NCBI RefSeq assembly: GCF_000745855.1
Contig: NZ_JQKD01000022.1
Span: 41,856 to 105,855 of the forward strand
Reading direction: 5' to 3'
Source: Xenophilus azovorans DSM 13620
GTDB lineage: Bacteria > Pseudomonadota > Gammaproteobacteria > Burkholderiales > Burkholderiaceae_C
DNA: 64,000 bases
Below the pieces are notes generated by a model. The model saw only the letters and a program-made list of their open reading frames with translations, was not told the origin of the DNA and made no database searches. Below are positions 47,259 to 56,955 of the stretch, one piece after another. Positions within the stretch are counted from its first letter, which is position 1; each line of letters begins with the position of its first letter. The translations under genes and the position numbers were made by a program.

Positions 47259-48038
47259 ATGGTGGACTGGGATCCCACGCTCTACCGTCGCTACGAGGAC
47301 GAGCGCACCCGTCCCGCGGCGGAGTTGCTGGCGCGCGTGCCGCTCGCGCAGGCGGCACGCGTGGTCGACCTGGGCTGCGGCCCGGGCAACTCCACCGCGC
47401 TGCTGGCCGAGCGCTTTCCGGGCGCGCAGGTGTTGGGCATCGACAGTTCCGAACCCATGCTCGCCGAGGCGCGCGAGCGCCTGCCGCAGGCCCGCTTCGA
47501 GCAGGCCGACATCGCGGCATGGGCGCCCGAAGGCCCGGCGCCGGACCTGATCTACGCCAACGCCGCCCTGCAATGGGTGCCCGATCACGAAAGGCTGGTG
47601 CCCCGGCTGTTCGAGTTGCTGGCACCCGGCGGCGTGCTCGCCATCCAGATGCCCGACAACCGCCAGGAACCCACCCACCGGCTCATGCGCGAGCTGGCCG
47701 GCCGTGCGCCCTGGGCGGCGCACATCGGCGACGCCGACCGGGTCCGCACCGAGCTGCTGCCCATCGGCGGCTACTACGACCTGCTCGCACCGCGCGCAGC
47801 GGCCGTGGACGTCTGGCACACCGTCTACCAGCACCCCCTGGCCTCGGCCGCGGCCATCGTCGAGTGGGTGCGCGGCACCGGGTTGCGTCCCTTCGTCGAT
47901 CCGCTGCCGCCTGAATTGAAGAAGAGCTACCTGGCCGAGTACGAGCGCGGCGTCGAGGCCGCCTACGCCCCGCGCGCGGACGGCCGGCGGCTGCTGGCAT
48001 TCCCCCGCATGTTCATCGTGGCGCGGAGGCCCGCATGA
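47259..48038 (+). CDS. tam: Tam, trans-aconitate 2-methyltransferase
   Basis: This 259-residue SAM-dependent enzyme methylates trans-aconitate, a by-product of cis-aconitate that inhibits aconitase. The WDPTLYRRYEDERTRPA N-terminus, the SAM motif VVDLGCGPGNS (35-45) and the late VWHTVYQHPL segment are typical of Tam. The gene lies 22 bases after mdh and in the same run as acnB, which fits a metabolite clean-up role. Its stop overlaps the next start as ATGA. Confidence 0.92.
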   Translation: MVDWDPTLYRRYEDERTRPAAELLARVPLAQAARVVDLGCGPGNSTALLAERFPGAQVLGIDSSEPMLAEARERLPQARFEQADIAAWAPEGPAPDLIYANAALQWVPDHERLVPRLFELLAPGGVLAIQMPDNRQEPTHRLMRELAGRAPWAAHIGDADRVRTELLPIGGYYDLLAPRAAAVDVWHTVYQHPLASAAAIVEWVRGTGLRPFVDPLPPELKKSYLAEYERGVEAAYAPRADGRRLLAFPRMFIVARRPA

Positions 48039-49042
48039 GCGTTGCCCATCCCGCCGAAGTCCTGCTCGGCGCACAGGCCGGCGCCGTCGCGCTGCCGGTG
48101 TGCGACCACTATTCCGGCGTCGAGGCGCGCATGCGCAAGAGCCTGGCGCTGCAGGCCGAGATGGCGGCCGAGTTCGGCGCCTGCGTGTTCGACGTGACGC
48201 TCGATTGCGAGGACGGCGCCCCCGTAGGCGGCGAGGCCGAGCATGCCGCGCTGGTGATCGAGCTGGCGCTGGCCGCCGCGCCCGACATGCGCGTCGCCGC
48301 CCGCGTGCACCCGGTCGACCACGCCGCCTTCCAGGCCGACGTGGCCACCATCGCCGGCGGGGCCGGGCACCGCCTGTGCCACCTGATGGTGCCCAAGGTC
48401 GAGTCCGTGGCCGACGTGCAGGCGGCCGTCGCCGCCGTGGACGCGGCCGGCGCCGCGGCGCTGCCGCTGCACGTGCTGATCGAGTCGCCGCTGGCGGTGC
48501 GCAATGCCTTCGACATCGCCGCCCACCCGCGCGTGCAGTCGTTGAGCTTCGGGCTGATGGATTTCGTCTCGGCGCACGGCGGCGCCATCCCGGCCGAGGG
48601 CATGGGCGTGCAGGGCCAGTTCAGCCACCCGCTGGTGGTGCGCGCCAAGCTGGAGATCGCCTCGGCCGCGCACGCCCACGGCAAGGTGCCTTCGCACTGC
48701 GTGGTCACCGAGTTCGGCGATGCGCAGGCGATGCGCACCGCCGCCCGTCGGGCGGCGAACGAGTTCGGCTACACGCGCATGTGGAGCATCCACCCGGGCC
48801 AGATCCGTCCCATCCTGGAAGCCTTCGCGCCGGGAGAGGAACAGATTCACATGGCTACAAAAATCATCGCCGCGGCCGCCCAGGCCGAGTGGGCCCCGGT
48901 CAGTTTTGATGGCACATTGCACGACCGCGCGAGCTACCGGCATTTCTGGCAGGTGCTGGCGCGTGCGCATGCCACGGGGCGTGCGCTTCCCGCCGAGGCG
49001 CAGGCCTGGTTCACCCCGGGCGGCACCGGCTCCACCCACTGA
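48035..49042 (+). CDS. HpcH/HpaI aldolase / CitE-like lyase
   Basis: This 335-residue TIM-barrel protein of the citrate-lyase beta-subunit superfamily has LDCEDGAPVG (56-65, metal-binding), RVHPVD, LIESPLAVRNA and SIHPGQI motifs. The classical citE partners (citD, citF) are absent, so it is not part of a citrate lyase complex. Malyl-CoA or citramalyl-CoA cleavage is more likely, but the substrate cannot be read from the sequence. It is coupled to tam and lies between mdh and acnB. Confidence 0.85.
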   Translation: MSVAHPAEVLLGAQAGAVALPVCDHYSGVEARMRKSLALQAEMAAEFGACVFDVTLDCEDGAPVGGEAEHAALVIELALAAAPDMRVAARVHPVDHAAFQADVATIAGGAGHRLCHLMVPKVESVADVQAAVAAVDAAGAAALPLHVLIESPLAVRNAFDIAAHPRVQSLSFGLMDFVSAHGGAIPAEGMGVQGQFSHPLVVRAKLEIASAAHAHGKVPSHCVVTEFGDAQAMRTAARRAANEFGYTRMWSIHPGQIRPILEAFAPGEEQIHMATKIIAAAAQAEWAPVSFDGTLHDRASYRHFWQVLARAHATGRALPAEAQAWFTPGGTGSTH

Positions 49043-49059
49043 TCCACGCACATCACTCC

Positions 49060-49647
49060 ATGAAGACCCCCGCACTCCTGGCCGCACTGGCCCTGGCCCT
49101 GACCACCGGCGTGGCCGCCCAGGCCGCCGACACCACCAAGCCGCCCCTGAAGGAGCGGGCCAAGACCACCGTCAAGAAGGCGACGCAGAAGGTCGTGCCC
49201 AAGCGCGTCATCAAGAAGGTGGAGGAGAAGCAGCCCATCGCCGTGGACGACGGCCCCTACGCCGACCTGACCGAGGCCGACCTGAAGGTGGCCGAGCAGG
49301 TCTTCACCGGCGCGGTGGACTGCGAACTGGGCGCCAACGTGAAGATCGAGCCGGACCCGAAGAAGACCGGCTACTTCCGCCTCATCCACGCCGGCGTCAA
49401 CTACCGCATGCACCCGGTGGAAAGCCGCACCGGCGCGGTGCGCCTGGAGGATGCCCAGCGCGGCGCCCTGTGGCTGCAGCTGGGCAACAAGTCCATGCTG
49501 ATGAGCCAGAAGCAGGGCCAGCGCCTGGCCGACGAGTGCAAGGTCGCCAGCCAGGCCGCCTTTGCCGAAGAGATGAAGAAGAACCCGCCCCCTTCGCTGC
49601 TCGGCGACGTCGACACGACGACGAGCAAGTCGCCCAAGGGCAAATAG
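49060..49647 (+). CDS. Conserved exported protein, lysozyme-inhibitor-like C-terminal part
   Basis: This 195-residue protein has a signal peptide of about 23 residues and then a Lys-rich stretch (KERAKTTVKKATQKVVPKR). A folded domain follows with Cys88 and Cys160. The segment ESRTGAVRLEDAQRGALWLQ with NKSMLMSQ and ADEC faintly resembles the MliC/PliC lysozyme-inhibitor fold, which has a similar SGxxxxx-W-xxG pattern and a terminal cysteine. That is a weak similarity, not an assignment. It lies between the citE-like gene and acnB. Confidence 0.75.
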   Translation: MKTPALLAALALALTTGVAAQAADTTKPPLKERAKTTVKKATQKVVPKRVIKKVEEKQPIAVDDGPYADLTEADLKVAEQVFTGAVDCELGANVKIEPDPKKTGYFRLIHAGVNYRMHPVESRTGAVRLEDAQRGALWLQLGNKSMLMSQKQGQRLADECKVASQAAFAEEMKKNPPPSLLGDVDTTTSKSPKGK

Positions 49648-49726
49648 AACCCTCACCCCACGGGCGCGGCGCGCGCCTTGCTTGACCGCCGCCGTCGCCC
49701 CTCGATGATCGTCTGGAGAAAAGAAG

Positions 49727-52318
49727 ATGCTGCAAGCCTACCGTGACCATGCTGCCGAGCGCGCCGCGCTGGGCATCCCGCCGCTGCCCCTCGACGCCAA
49801 GCAGGTCGCCGAACTGATCGAACTGATCAAGAATCCGCCCGCCGGCGAGGAAGCCTTCCTGCTGGACCTGCTGACGCACCGCGTGCCGCCGGGCGTGGAC
49901 GATGCGGCCAAGGTCAAGGCCAGCTTCCTGGCGGCCGTGGCGCACGGCGACATCCAGGTCGGCCTGATCTCCAAGGCGAAGGCCACCGAGCTGCTGGGCA
50001 CCATGGTGGGCGGCTACAACGTGCATCCGCTGATCGAGCTGCTGGACGACGCCGAGGTCGCCGGCGTGGCCGCCGAGGCGCTGAAGAAGACGCTCCTGAT
50101 GTTCGACTTCTTCAACGACGTCGCGGCCAAGGCCAAGGCCGGCAACGTCAAGGCCAAGGAAGTGATGCAGTCGTGGGCCGACGCCGAGTGGTTCACCTCG
50201 CGCCCCGAAGTCCAGAAGAAGATCACCGTCACCGTGTTCAAGGTGCCCGGCGAGACCAACACCGACGACCTCTCGCCCGCGCCCGACGCCTGGAGCCGCC
50301 CGGACATCCCGCTGCACTACCTGGCGATGCTCAAGAACACCCGTCCCGACGCGGCCTTCAAGCCCGAGGAGGACGGCAAGCGCGGCCCCATCCAGTTCAT
50401 CGAGGACCTGAAGAAGAAGGGCCACCTGGTGGCCTACGTGGGCGACGTGGTGGGCACCGGCTCCTCGCGCAAGTCCGCCACCAACAGCGTGATCTGGGCC
50501 ACCGGCGCCGACATCCCCTTCGTGCCGAACAAGCGCTTCGGCGGCGTCACGCTGGGCGGCAAGATCGCGCCGATCTTCTTCAACACGCAGGAGGACTCCG
50601 GCTCGCTGCCGATCGAGGTGGACGTGTCGAAGATGGAGATGGGCGACGTGCTCGACATCTTCCCGTACGAAGGCCGCATCGAGAAGAACGGCGAGAAGAT
50701 CGCCGACTTCGCGCTCAAGAGCGACGTGCTGCTCGACGAGGTGCGCGCCGGCGGGCGCATCAACCTGATCATCGGCCGCTCGCTCACGGCCAAGGCGCGC
50801 GAGGCCCTGGGCCTGCCCGCCTCCACGGCCTTCCGGCTGCCGCAGGCGCCGGCCGAATCCAGGGCCGGTTTCACGCTGGCGCAGAAGATGGTCGGCCGCG
50901 CCTGCGGCCTGCCCGAAGGCCAGGGCATCCGTCCCGGCACCTACTGCGAGCCGCGCATGACCACCGTGGGCAGCCAGGACACCACCGGCCCCATGACCCG
51001 CGACGAGCTGAAGGACCTGGCCTGCCTGGGCTTCTCCGCCGACATGGTGATGCAGTCCTTCTGCCACACGGCCGCCTACCCCAAGCCGGTGGACGTGAAG
51101 ACCCACCGCGAGCTGCCGGCCTTCATCAGCAACCGCGGCGGCGTGGCCCTGCGCCCGGGCGACGGCGTGATCCACTCGTGGCTCAACCGCCTGCTGTTGC
51201 CCGACACGGTGGGCACCGGCGGCGACTCGCACACCCGCTTCCCGATCGGCATCTCCTTCCCCGCCGGCTCGGGCCTGGTGGCCTTCGGCGCGGCCACCGG
51301 CGTGATGCCGCTGGACATGCCCGAATCCGTGCTGGTGCGCTTCAAGGGCGAACTGCAGCCCGGCGTGACGCTGCGCGACCTGGTGCATGCGATTCCGCTG
51401 TACGCCATCAAGGCCGGCCTGCTGACGGTGGCCAAGGCCGGCAAGAAGAACATCTTCTCCGGCCGCATCCTCGAGATCGAGGGCCTGCCCGACCTGAAGG
51501 TGGAGCAGGCGTTCGAGCTGTCGGACGCCTCGGCCGAGCGCTCGGCCGCCGGCTGCACGATCAAGCTCAACCCCGAGCCGATCAAGGAGTACCTCACCAG
51601 CAACGTCGTGCTGATGAAGAACATGATCGCCGACGGCTACCAGGACGCCAAGACGCTGCAGCGCCGCATCGAGAAGGTCGAGGCCTGGCTCGCCAAGCCC
51701 GAGCTGCTCGAGGCCGACAAGGACGCCGAGTACGCCGCCGTGATCGAGATCGACCTGGCCGACATCCGGGAGCCGATCGTCTGCTGCCCCAACGACCCGG
51801 ACGACGCCAAGTTCCTGTCCGAGGTGGCCGGCACGAAGATCGACGAGGCCTTCATCGGCAGCTGCATGACCAACATCGGCCACTTCCGCGCGGCTGCCAA
51901 GCTGCTGGGCGGCCAGCGCGACATCCCGGTCAAGCTGTGGGTGGCGCCGCCCACCAAGATGGACCAGAACGAGCTGATCAAGGAAGGCCACTACGCCGCC
52001 TTCGGTACCGCCGGCGCGCGCACCGAGATGCCCGGCTGCTCGCTGTGCATGGGCAACCAGGCGCAGGTGCACGAGGGCGCGACGGTGATCTCCACCAGCA
52101 CCCGCAACTTCCCCAACCGGCTGGGCAAGAACACCAACGTGTTCCTGGGCTCGGCCGAGCTGGCCGCCATCGCCTCGCGCCTGGGCCGGCTGCCCAGCAA
52201 GGAGGAGTACCTCAAGGAGATGGGCGTCATCGACGCCGACAAGGCCAGCGTGTACCGCTACATGAACTTCGACCAGATCGAGGAGTACGCGGACGTGGCC
52301 AAGGGCGTGGCGGCCTGA
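49727..52318 (+). CDS. acnB: AcnB, aconitate hydratase B
   Basis: This 863-residue monomeric bifunctional aconitase has the normal length. It isomerises citrate to isocitrate and in some bacteria handles 2-methylisocitrate. The N-terminal HEAT-like domain ([20 protein letters not shown]) and swivel domain ([20 protein letters not shown]) come first. The [4Fe-4S] cysteines are in [17 protein letters not shown] and [10 protein letters not shown]. It is preceded by GGAGAAAAGAAG and is followed by a hairpin terminator. Confidence 0.97.
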   Translation: MLQAYRDHAAERAALGIPPLPLDAKQVAELIELIKNPPAGEEAFLLDLLTHRVPPGVDDAAKVKASFLAAVAHGDIQVGLISKAKATELLGTMVGGYNVHPLIELLDDAEVAGVAAEALKKTLLMFDFFNDVAAKAKAGNVKAKEVMQSWADAEWFTSRPEVQKKITVTVFKVPGETNTDDLSPAPDAWSRPDIPLHYLAMLKNTRPDAAFKPEEDGKRGPIQFIEDLKKKGHLVAYVGDVVGTGSSRKSATNSVIWATGADIPFVPNKRFGGVTLGGKIAPIFFNTQEDSGSLPIEVDVSKMEMGDVLDIFPYEGRIEKNGEKIADFALKSDVLLDEVRAGGRINLIIGRSLTAKAREALGLPASTAFRLPQAPAESRAGFTLAQKMVGRACGLPEGQGIRPGTYCEPRMTTVGSQDTTGPMTRDELKDLACLGFSADMVMQSFCHTAAYPKPVDVKTHRELPAFISNRGGVALRPGDGVIHSWLNRLLLPDTVGTGGDSHTRFPIGISFPAGSGLVAFGAATGVMPLDMPESVLVRFKGELQPGVTLRDLVHAIPLYAIKAGLLTVAKAGKKNIFSGRILEIEGLPDLKVEQAFELSDASAERSAAGCTIKLNPEPIKEYLTSNVVLMKNMIADGYQDAKTLQRRIEKVEAWLAKPELLEADKDAEYAAVIEIDLADIREPIVCCPNDPDDAKFLSEVAGTKIDEAFIGSCMTNIGHFRAAAKLLGGQRDIPVKLWVAPPTKMDQNELIKEGHYAAFGTAGARTEMPGCSLCMGNQAQVHEGATVISTSTRNFPNRLGKNTNVFLGSAELAAIASRLGRLPSKEEYLKEMGVIDADKASVYRYMNFDQIEEYADVAKGVAA

Positions 52319-52355
52319 CGGCTGCCTGATCCGCGGGCCGCATCGACGGCTCGTC

Positions 52356-52391
52356 GGAACCCCCGCCGGGCGGAAGTCCGGCGGGGGTTCC
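52356..52391 (+). terminator. Terminator-like hairpin after acnB
   Basis: GGAACCCCCGCCGG and CCGGCGGGGGTTCC form a perfect 14-bp stem with an 8-base loop, followed by GTCTTT. The T tract is short, but the stem is very stable, and it separates convergent acnB and the EamA transporter gene. Confidence 0.75.
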
Positions 52392-52420
52392 GTCTTTCCG
52401 GGACGTCTGGCGGCCCGCTC

Positions 52421-53281
52421 TCAGCCCCGCCCCGCGCCGTTGGCGCGCTGCCCGAGCCAGATGCTGCCGATGACCAGCAGCACGCCGGCGGCCTGCGCCA
52501 CGCTCAGCGCCTGGTTCAGGAACACCCAGCCGAGCAGCACGGCCGTCGTCGGGCTGAGGAAGCCCAGCAGCGACACGGCGGCCGGGTCGATCCGCGAGAT
52601 GCCGCGGAACATGAGGAAGCAGGTCAGGGCCGCGCCGATCAGCCCGAGCCAGGCCAGGCCGAACAGGTTGCCCGCCGTGGGCACCGGGATGGCCGGATCG
52701 AGCGCCCAGGCCACGGGGATCAGCAGGAGCCCGCCGGCGGTCAACTGCCAGGCCGTGAAGGTCAGCAGCGACACCGGCGGCTGCCACTTGCGGGTCAGCA
52801 CGGTGCCGAAGGCCATCGAGACGGCGCCGGCCAGGCCGGCCGCCACACCCACTGCATCCAGCGACGCCCGCGGCGTCAGCACCAGCAGCGCGACGCCCGC
52901 CAGCCCGAGCGCCGCGGCGAGGACGGCCGGCCACCGGAGCCTGCTGCCCAGCAGGGCGGCGGCGATGAAGACGACGATCAGCGGCTGCACCGCCCCGACC
53001 GTGGCCGCGACGCCCCCCGGCAGGCGGTAGGCCGAGATGAACAGCATGCTCCAGAAGACCGAGAAATTGAGCGCGCCGAGCACGAAGACGCGCGGCCACC
53101 AGCGTCCTGCCGGAAGCTGGCGCACGATCAGGAGCAGCAGCAGGCCGGCGGGCAGGGCCCGCAGCAGCGCCACCGTCATCGGCGGGAAGCCCGGCAGGAA
53201 CTCGGTGGTGACGATGTAGGTGCTGCCCCAGATGGCGGGCGCGATCGCCGTCAGCAGCAGGTCGGAGGTGCGCGCCTTCAT
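52421..53281 (-). CDS. EamA/DMT-superfamily transporter
   Basis: This 286-residue inner-membrane protein has about ten hydrophobic helices arranged as two EamA repeats. IWGSTYIVTTEFLPGFPPMT and LGWVFLNQALSVAQAAG are the repeat signatures. Relatives export amino acids or other metabolites; the substrate here is unknown. It starts inside the stop of the nitroreductase gene (ATGA), so the two are co-expressed, presumably under the divergent LysR. Confidence 0.88.
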   Translation of the reverse strand: MKARTSDLLLTAIAPAIWGSTYIVTTEFLPGFPPMTVALLRALPAGLLLLLIVRQLPAGRWWPRVFVLGALNFSVFWSMLFISAYRLPGGVAATVGAVQPLIVVFIAAALLGSRLRWPAVLAAALGLAGVALLVLTPRASLDAVGVAAGLAGAVSMAFGTVLTRKWQPPVSLLTFTAWQLTAGGLLLIPVAWALDPAIPVPTAGNLFGLAWLGLIGAALTCFLMFRGISRIDPAAVSLLGFLSPTTAVLLGWVFLNQALSVAQAAGVLLVIGSIWLGQRANGAGRG

Positions 53282-53901
53282 GCCATGTCCAGCACCTCGG
53301 CCAGCGGCCGCCGGGGCTTCTGGGGCCAGTTGCCGGGCGCGGCGCGGCCGACCGCGACGAGCATCACCGGCACTTCGTCGTGGGCCAGCCCGAACTCGCG
53401 CGCGACGCCGCCGGCGTCGAAGCCCGTCATCGGCCCGCAGGCCAGGCCCAGCGCCTGCGCCGCGAGCATCAGCGTCGCCGCGCCCAGGGTCGCGGAGCGG
53501 ACCGCCTCGTCCTGCGCCGCGCGCGGATCGCCGTACTGCCCGGCCGCCGCCGCCTGCCAGGCCGAGGGCATGTCGGGCGGCATGAACCCGGCCTCGATGG
53601 AGGGCCGCAGCCGCTCGGGCAGGGCGCCCGCGTCGGGCCGCACACCGCAGACGATGAAGGTCGCCGCCGCCGCTTCCACCTTGGGCTGGTTCCAGGCCAG
53701 CCTGCGCAGGCGGGCCTTCCCCTCGGGCGAGCGCACGGCGATGAAACGCCAGTTCTGCAGGTGGTAGGCCGTGGGCGCGCGCACGGCCAGGCGCACCAGG
53801 CGCTCGATCTCGCCGTCGGAAAGCCGGTGCGAGGCGTCAAACAGGTTGGCGGAGAAGCGCTGCTCGATGAGCGCGATGGTGGGGTGGGTCATGCCTGCCA
53901 T
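53278..53901 (-). CDS. Nitroreductase-family flavoprotein
   Basis: This 207-residue probable FMN-dependent, NAD(P)H-using reductase has RFSANLFD, the FMN-binding VRAPTAYHLQNWRF and the later GLACGPMTGFD with EVPVMLVAVGR. The substrate is unknown; the family reduces nitro compounds, quinones or malonic semialdehyde. It is divergent from a LysR gene and coupled to an exporter gene. The ATG at 53892 is an alternative start. Confidence 0.87.
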   Translation of the reverse strand: MAGMTHPTIALIEQRFSANLFDASHRLSDGEIERLVRLAVRAPTAYHLQNWRFIAVRSPEGKARLRRLAWNQPKVEAAAATFIVCGVRPDAGALPERLRPSIEAGFMPPDMPSAWQAAAAGQYGDPRAAQDEAVRSATLGAATLMLAAQALGLACGPMTGFDAGGVAREFGLAHDEVPVMLVAVGRAAPGNWPQKPRRPLAEVLDMA

Positions 53902-53935
53902 TCCTGACGATGGGTTGTCGGAATGGAGGTTAAGA

Positions 53936-53950
53936 AATTCACCGCGAATT
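53936..53950. promoter_or_regulatory. LysR-type operator half pair, site 1
   Basis: AATTC-ACCGC-GAATT is a perfect inverted repeat of the T-N11-A form in the 94-base divergent promoter region of the nitroreductase and LysR genes. Confidence 0.5.
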
Positions 53951-53967
53951 GATAATTGCCGATGTTG

Positions 53968-53981
53968 GAATTGAAAAATTC
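53968..53981. promoter_or_regulatory. LysR-type operator half pair, site 2
   Basis: GAATT-GAAA-AATTC is a second perfect inverted repeat with the same AATTC arms; centres of the two sites are about 31 bases apart, near three helical turns. Confidence 0.5.
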
Positions 53982-53995
53982 ACCAATAGAAAATA

Positions 53996-54928
53996 ATGGA
54001 TCGCTTCACCGCACTGACCGTGTTCCGCCACGTGGCGGAGCTGAACAGCTTCGCGCAGGCCGGGCGCCGGCTCGGCCTGTCCGCGCCGGCGATCAGCAAG
54101 AACATCGCCGAGCTGGAGGCGCGGCTGGGCGCCCGGCTCATCCATCGCACCACGCGGCGCATGGCGCTGACGGAGGAAGGGCGCATCTACCTGGAGCACG
54201 TGGTGCGCGGGCTCGACGCGCTGGCCGAGGCCGACCAGGCGCTGTGTCCGGTCAAGGCCGCGCCGAGCGGCGTGCTGCGCGTCAGCGCACCGATGACCGT
54301 GACGCTGACGCGCCTGTCGACGGCGATCCCCGCCTTCCTGGCGCGCCATCCGGCCCTGAGGCTCGACCTCGACCTGGACGACAGGCGCGTGGACATCGTC
54401 CGCGAGGGCTTCGACCTCGCGATCCGCGGCAGCGACCACCTGGAGGACTCCAGCCTGGTCGCGCGCCGGCTCGCCGTCATGCCGCACGTGCTGTGCGGCG
54501 CGCCGTCGTACTTCGCGGCGCACGGCGTGCCCGCGTCGCCGGCCGAGCTGGGTGCGCATGCCTGCATCCGCTTCAGCCTCTCGGGCCATGCCGACACCTG
54601 GGAGTTCCGCCAGGACGGCCGCGTCGAGCGCATCGCCGTCGATGCGCGCTATTCGGTCACGTCGAGCCTGGCGGTGCGCGATGCGCTGCGCGCCGGCCTC
54701 GGCCTCAGCCTGATCCCCCGGCCCTATGTCGAGGAAGACCTGGAGACGGGCCGCCTGCAGGCGGCGCTGGAAGACTGGCGCACGGTCGAGACCACGCTCC
54801 ACGCGGTCTACCCGTCGCGCCAGCACGTGGCGCCGAAGATCCGCGCCTTTCTCGACTTCCTCATCGAGGTGTTCGGGGAATCCGGGCCCGGAGGCGGGCC
54901 GCCGGCCTACGACACCTCCACCCGGTAG
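53996..54928 (+). CDS. LysR-family regulator, divergent from nitroreductase
   Basis: This 310-residue protein has the N-terminal helix-turn-helix (FRHVAELNSFAQAGRRLGLS, APAISKNIAELEARLG) and an effector domain with FDLAIRGSDHLEDSSLVARR, typical of the CrgA-like branch. Its likely targets are the divergent nitroreductase and EamA genes, judged from the shared promoter region and its two palindromes. Its 3' end overlaps the convergent ABC transporter gene by 22 bases. Confidence 0.9.
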   Translation: MDRFTALTVFRHVAELNSFAQAGRRLGLSAPAISKNIAELEARLGARLIHRTTRRMALTEEGRIYLEHVVRGLDALAEADQALCPVKAAPSGVLRVSAPMTVTLTRLSTAIPAFLARHPALRLDLDLDDRRVDIVREGFDLAIRGSDHLEDSSLVARRLAVMPHVLCGAPSYFAAHGVPASPAELGAHACIRFSLSGHADTWEFRQDGRVERIAVDARYSVTSSLAVRDALRAGLGLSLIPRPYVEEDLETGRLQAALEDWRTVETTLHAVYPSRQHVAPKIRAFLDFLIEVFGESGPGGGPPAYDTSTR

Positions 54929-56664
54929 GCCGCCGCGCTGCCTTCCGGCTCGGGCCGCAGCGTCCAGCGCCGCTGGTGGTGCGCGCCCAGCGTGCGGCGG
55001 TGCGCGATCGAGACCAGGCCGCCGCCGGCGCGCCGCACCGCCTCCACCAGCCGCTGGTAGATCGTGGCTTCCGCCTCCTCGTCCAGCGCGCTGGTCGCCT
55101 CGTCGGCCAGCAGCCAGGCCGGCCGCTTGAGCAGCACGCGCGCGACGGCCAGGCGCTGGCGCTCGCCGCCGGAGAGCTTCTGGCCCCATGCGTCTTCGCG
55201 GTCGAGCTGGTCGGCCAGGTGCGGCAGCAGCGCGTCCTCCAGCGCCTGGCGCAACGCCTCGTCGCCGTACTGCCCGGCCGGCTCGGGATAGGCCAGCGCG
55301 TCGCGCAGCCGCCCGTCGGGGAAGTAGGGCTGCTGCGGGATGAACATGGTGTCGGCCGGCAGCGCCACCCGGCCGCGCGCATGCGGCCAGATGCCGGCCA
55401 GCGTGCGGAACAGGCTGGACTTGCCGCTGCCCGAGGGGCCGTGCACCAGCACCGTGTCGCCCGGCGCGACGTGCAGCGTCGTCCGGTCCAGCAGGCGCCG
55501 GCCGCCGGGCAGGTCGATGGCGATGCCGCGCGCGTCGATGGCGCCCGGCGCGGTGGTGGCCTCGAAGCCCTCGCGCCGGCCCGACTGCGCGGCCAGGCTG
55601 TGCTCGAAGCCCGAGAGGCGGTCCGTCGTCGCCTTCCACACCGCCAGCGACATGTAGTTGTCGACCAGCCACGAGAGCGATTCCTGCACGCGGCCGAAGG
55701 CCGAGTTGATCTGCATGAGCTGGCCGAGCTGGATGGCGCCGCTGAAGTAGCGCGGCGCGGCCACGATCAGCGGAAAGATGATCGCCGCCTGTCCGAAGAA
55801 GCTGCTGAACCAGGTCAGGCTCTTCTGGTTGCGGATCAGGCGCAGGTAGTTGTTCATCACCTCGGTGAAGCGCAGGTCCAGTTGCGGGCGCTCGGCGCGT
55901 TCGCCGCCGTCCAGCGCGATCGCCTCGCTGTACTCGCGGATGCGGATCATGTAGTGGCGGAAGTTGGCCTCCAGCATCTGCTGCTGGAAGTTCAGGCGCA
56001 CCTGCGGCTTGCCGATCCAGTGGGCGATGGCGCTGCCCGCCACGCAGTACAGCACCGCGGCCCAGACCATGTAGCCGGCGATCTCCCAGGTGCCGCCGCC
56101 CGGCAGGGGCACCGTCAGCGAGCCGCTCAGGGTCCACAGGATGCCGACGAAGCTGACCAGCGTCACCGCGGCGTTGAGGATGCCCATCGACAGCGTCACC
56201 GTGTAGGTGGTGAACAGGTTCAGGTCCTCCTGGATGCGCTGGTCGGGGTTGTCGGGCAGGTCGTCGCTGCCGGCGGTGTAGCGTGCCAGCTCCAGCCGGT
56301 AGAAGGCCTTGTCCGCCAGCCAGCGGCCGACATAGTGGTCCGTCATCCACACGCGCCAGCGCAACTGCAGCAACTGCGTCAGGTAGAACTTGTAGACCAT
56401 GACCACGATGTAGATCAGCGCCAGCCAGCAGAAGCGGCCGATCTGCTGCCAGAACACCACTTGGTCCCTGTTCTGCAGCGCGTCGTAGAACACGCGGTAC
56501 CACTCGTTGATCTGCACCAGCATGTACACCGCGCCCAGGTTCAGCAGCACGATGGCCGCGAGCAGGCCGCGGGCCTGCCATTTCTCTTCCGAGCGGAAGT
56601 AGGGCGCGGTGAGCGCGCCGATGCGGCGCAGGGTGGTGGCCAGGGAGGGCTTGGCGTCGGTCAT
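54907..56664 (-). CDS. ABC transporter, fused permease-ATPase (SbmA/BacA-like)
   Basis: This 585-residue half-transporter has an N-terminal membrane domain of about six helices (30-310) of the SbmA/BacA-like type (VQINEWYRVFYDALQNRD). The ATPase domain has Walker A GPSGSGKSS (409-417), signature LSGGERQR (497-504), Walker B LLADE (518-522) and the switch His555. Relatives such as YddA and Rv1819c import peptides, vitamin B12 or very-long-chain acyl compounds. The substrate here is unknown. Confidence 0.9.
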   Translation of the reverse strand: MTDAKPSLATTLRRIGALTAPYFRSEEKWQARGLLAAIVLLNLGAVYMLVQINEWYRVFYDALQNRDQVVFWQQIGRFCWLALIYIVVMVYKFYLTQLLQLRWRVWMTDHYVGRWLADKAFYRLELARYTAGSDDLPDNPDQRIQEDLNLFTTYTVTLSMGILNAAVTLVSFVGILWTLSGSLTVPLPGGGTWEIAGYMVWAAVLYCVAGSAIAHWIGKPQVRLNFQQQMLEANFRHYMIRIREYSEAIALDGGERAERPQLDLRFTEVMNNYLRLIRNQKSLTWFSSFFGQAAIIFPLIVAAPRYFSGAIQLGQLMQINSAFGRVQESLSWLVDNYMSLAVWKATTDRLSGFEHSLAAQSGRREGFEATTAPGAIDARGIAIDLPGGRRLLDRTTLHVAPGDTVLVHGPSGSGKSSLFRTLAGIWPHARGRVALPADTMFIPQQPYFPDGRLRDALAYPEPAGQYGDEALRQALEDALLPHLADQLDREDAWGQKLSGGERQRLAVARVLLKRPAWLLADEATSALDEEAEATIYQRLVEAVRRAGGGLVSIAHRRTLGAHHQRRWTLRPEPEGSAAAYRVEVS

Positions 56665-56809
56665 CGTGGGGCTTTGTGGGCGTGCGGGAAGCCGGCCGCT
56701 GCCGGCCGGGCGCGTGGGCGCATCCTAGCGGCGGCCGACGCGCGAAAGCTGAAGCCGGGCTTAGGGCGCCGCGTTGTGCGCGGCCGTTGCCCCGCGTAGG
56801 ATGGCCCGC

Positions 56810-56947
56810 ATGCGCAGAAGACTACCGAGACACCTGCTGCCGCTGGCGCTGCTGGCGGCCCTGGCCTGGCTGGTGGCCGCCTGCGACGACAAGCCCCGGC
56901 CGCCAGGCGCGCCGGTGCCCAAGGCGGCCTCGGCCCCGCCGCACTGA
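56810..56947 (+). CDS. Small lipoprotein (45 residues)
   Basis: The ORF encodes MRRRLPRHLLPLALLAALAW followed by LVAACDD. The basic start, hydrophobic core and lipobox VAAC (Cys25) form a clear lipoprotein signal; the mature part is only about 21 residues and Pro/Ala-rich. AGG lies nine bases before the ATG. The gene is eight bases upstream of the DUF1810 gene and probably in one transcript with it. The mature sequence does not match a family I know. Confidence 0.7.
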   Translation: MRRRLPRHLLPLALLAALAWLVAACDDKPRPPGAPVPKAASAPPH

Positions 56948-56955
56948 GCCGGGCC

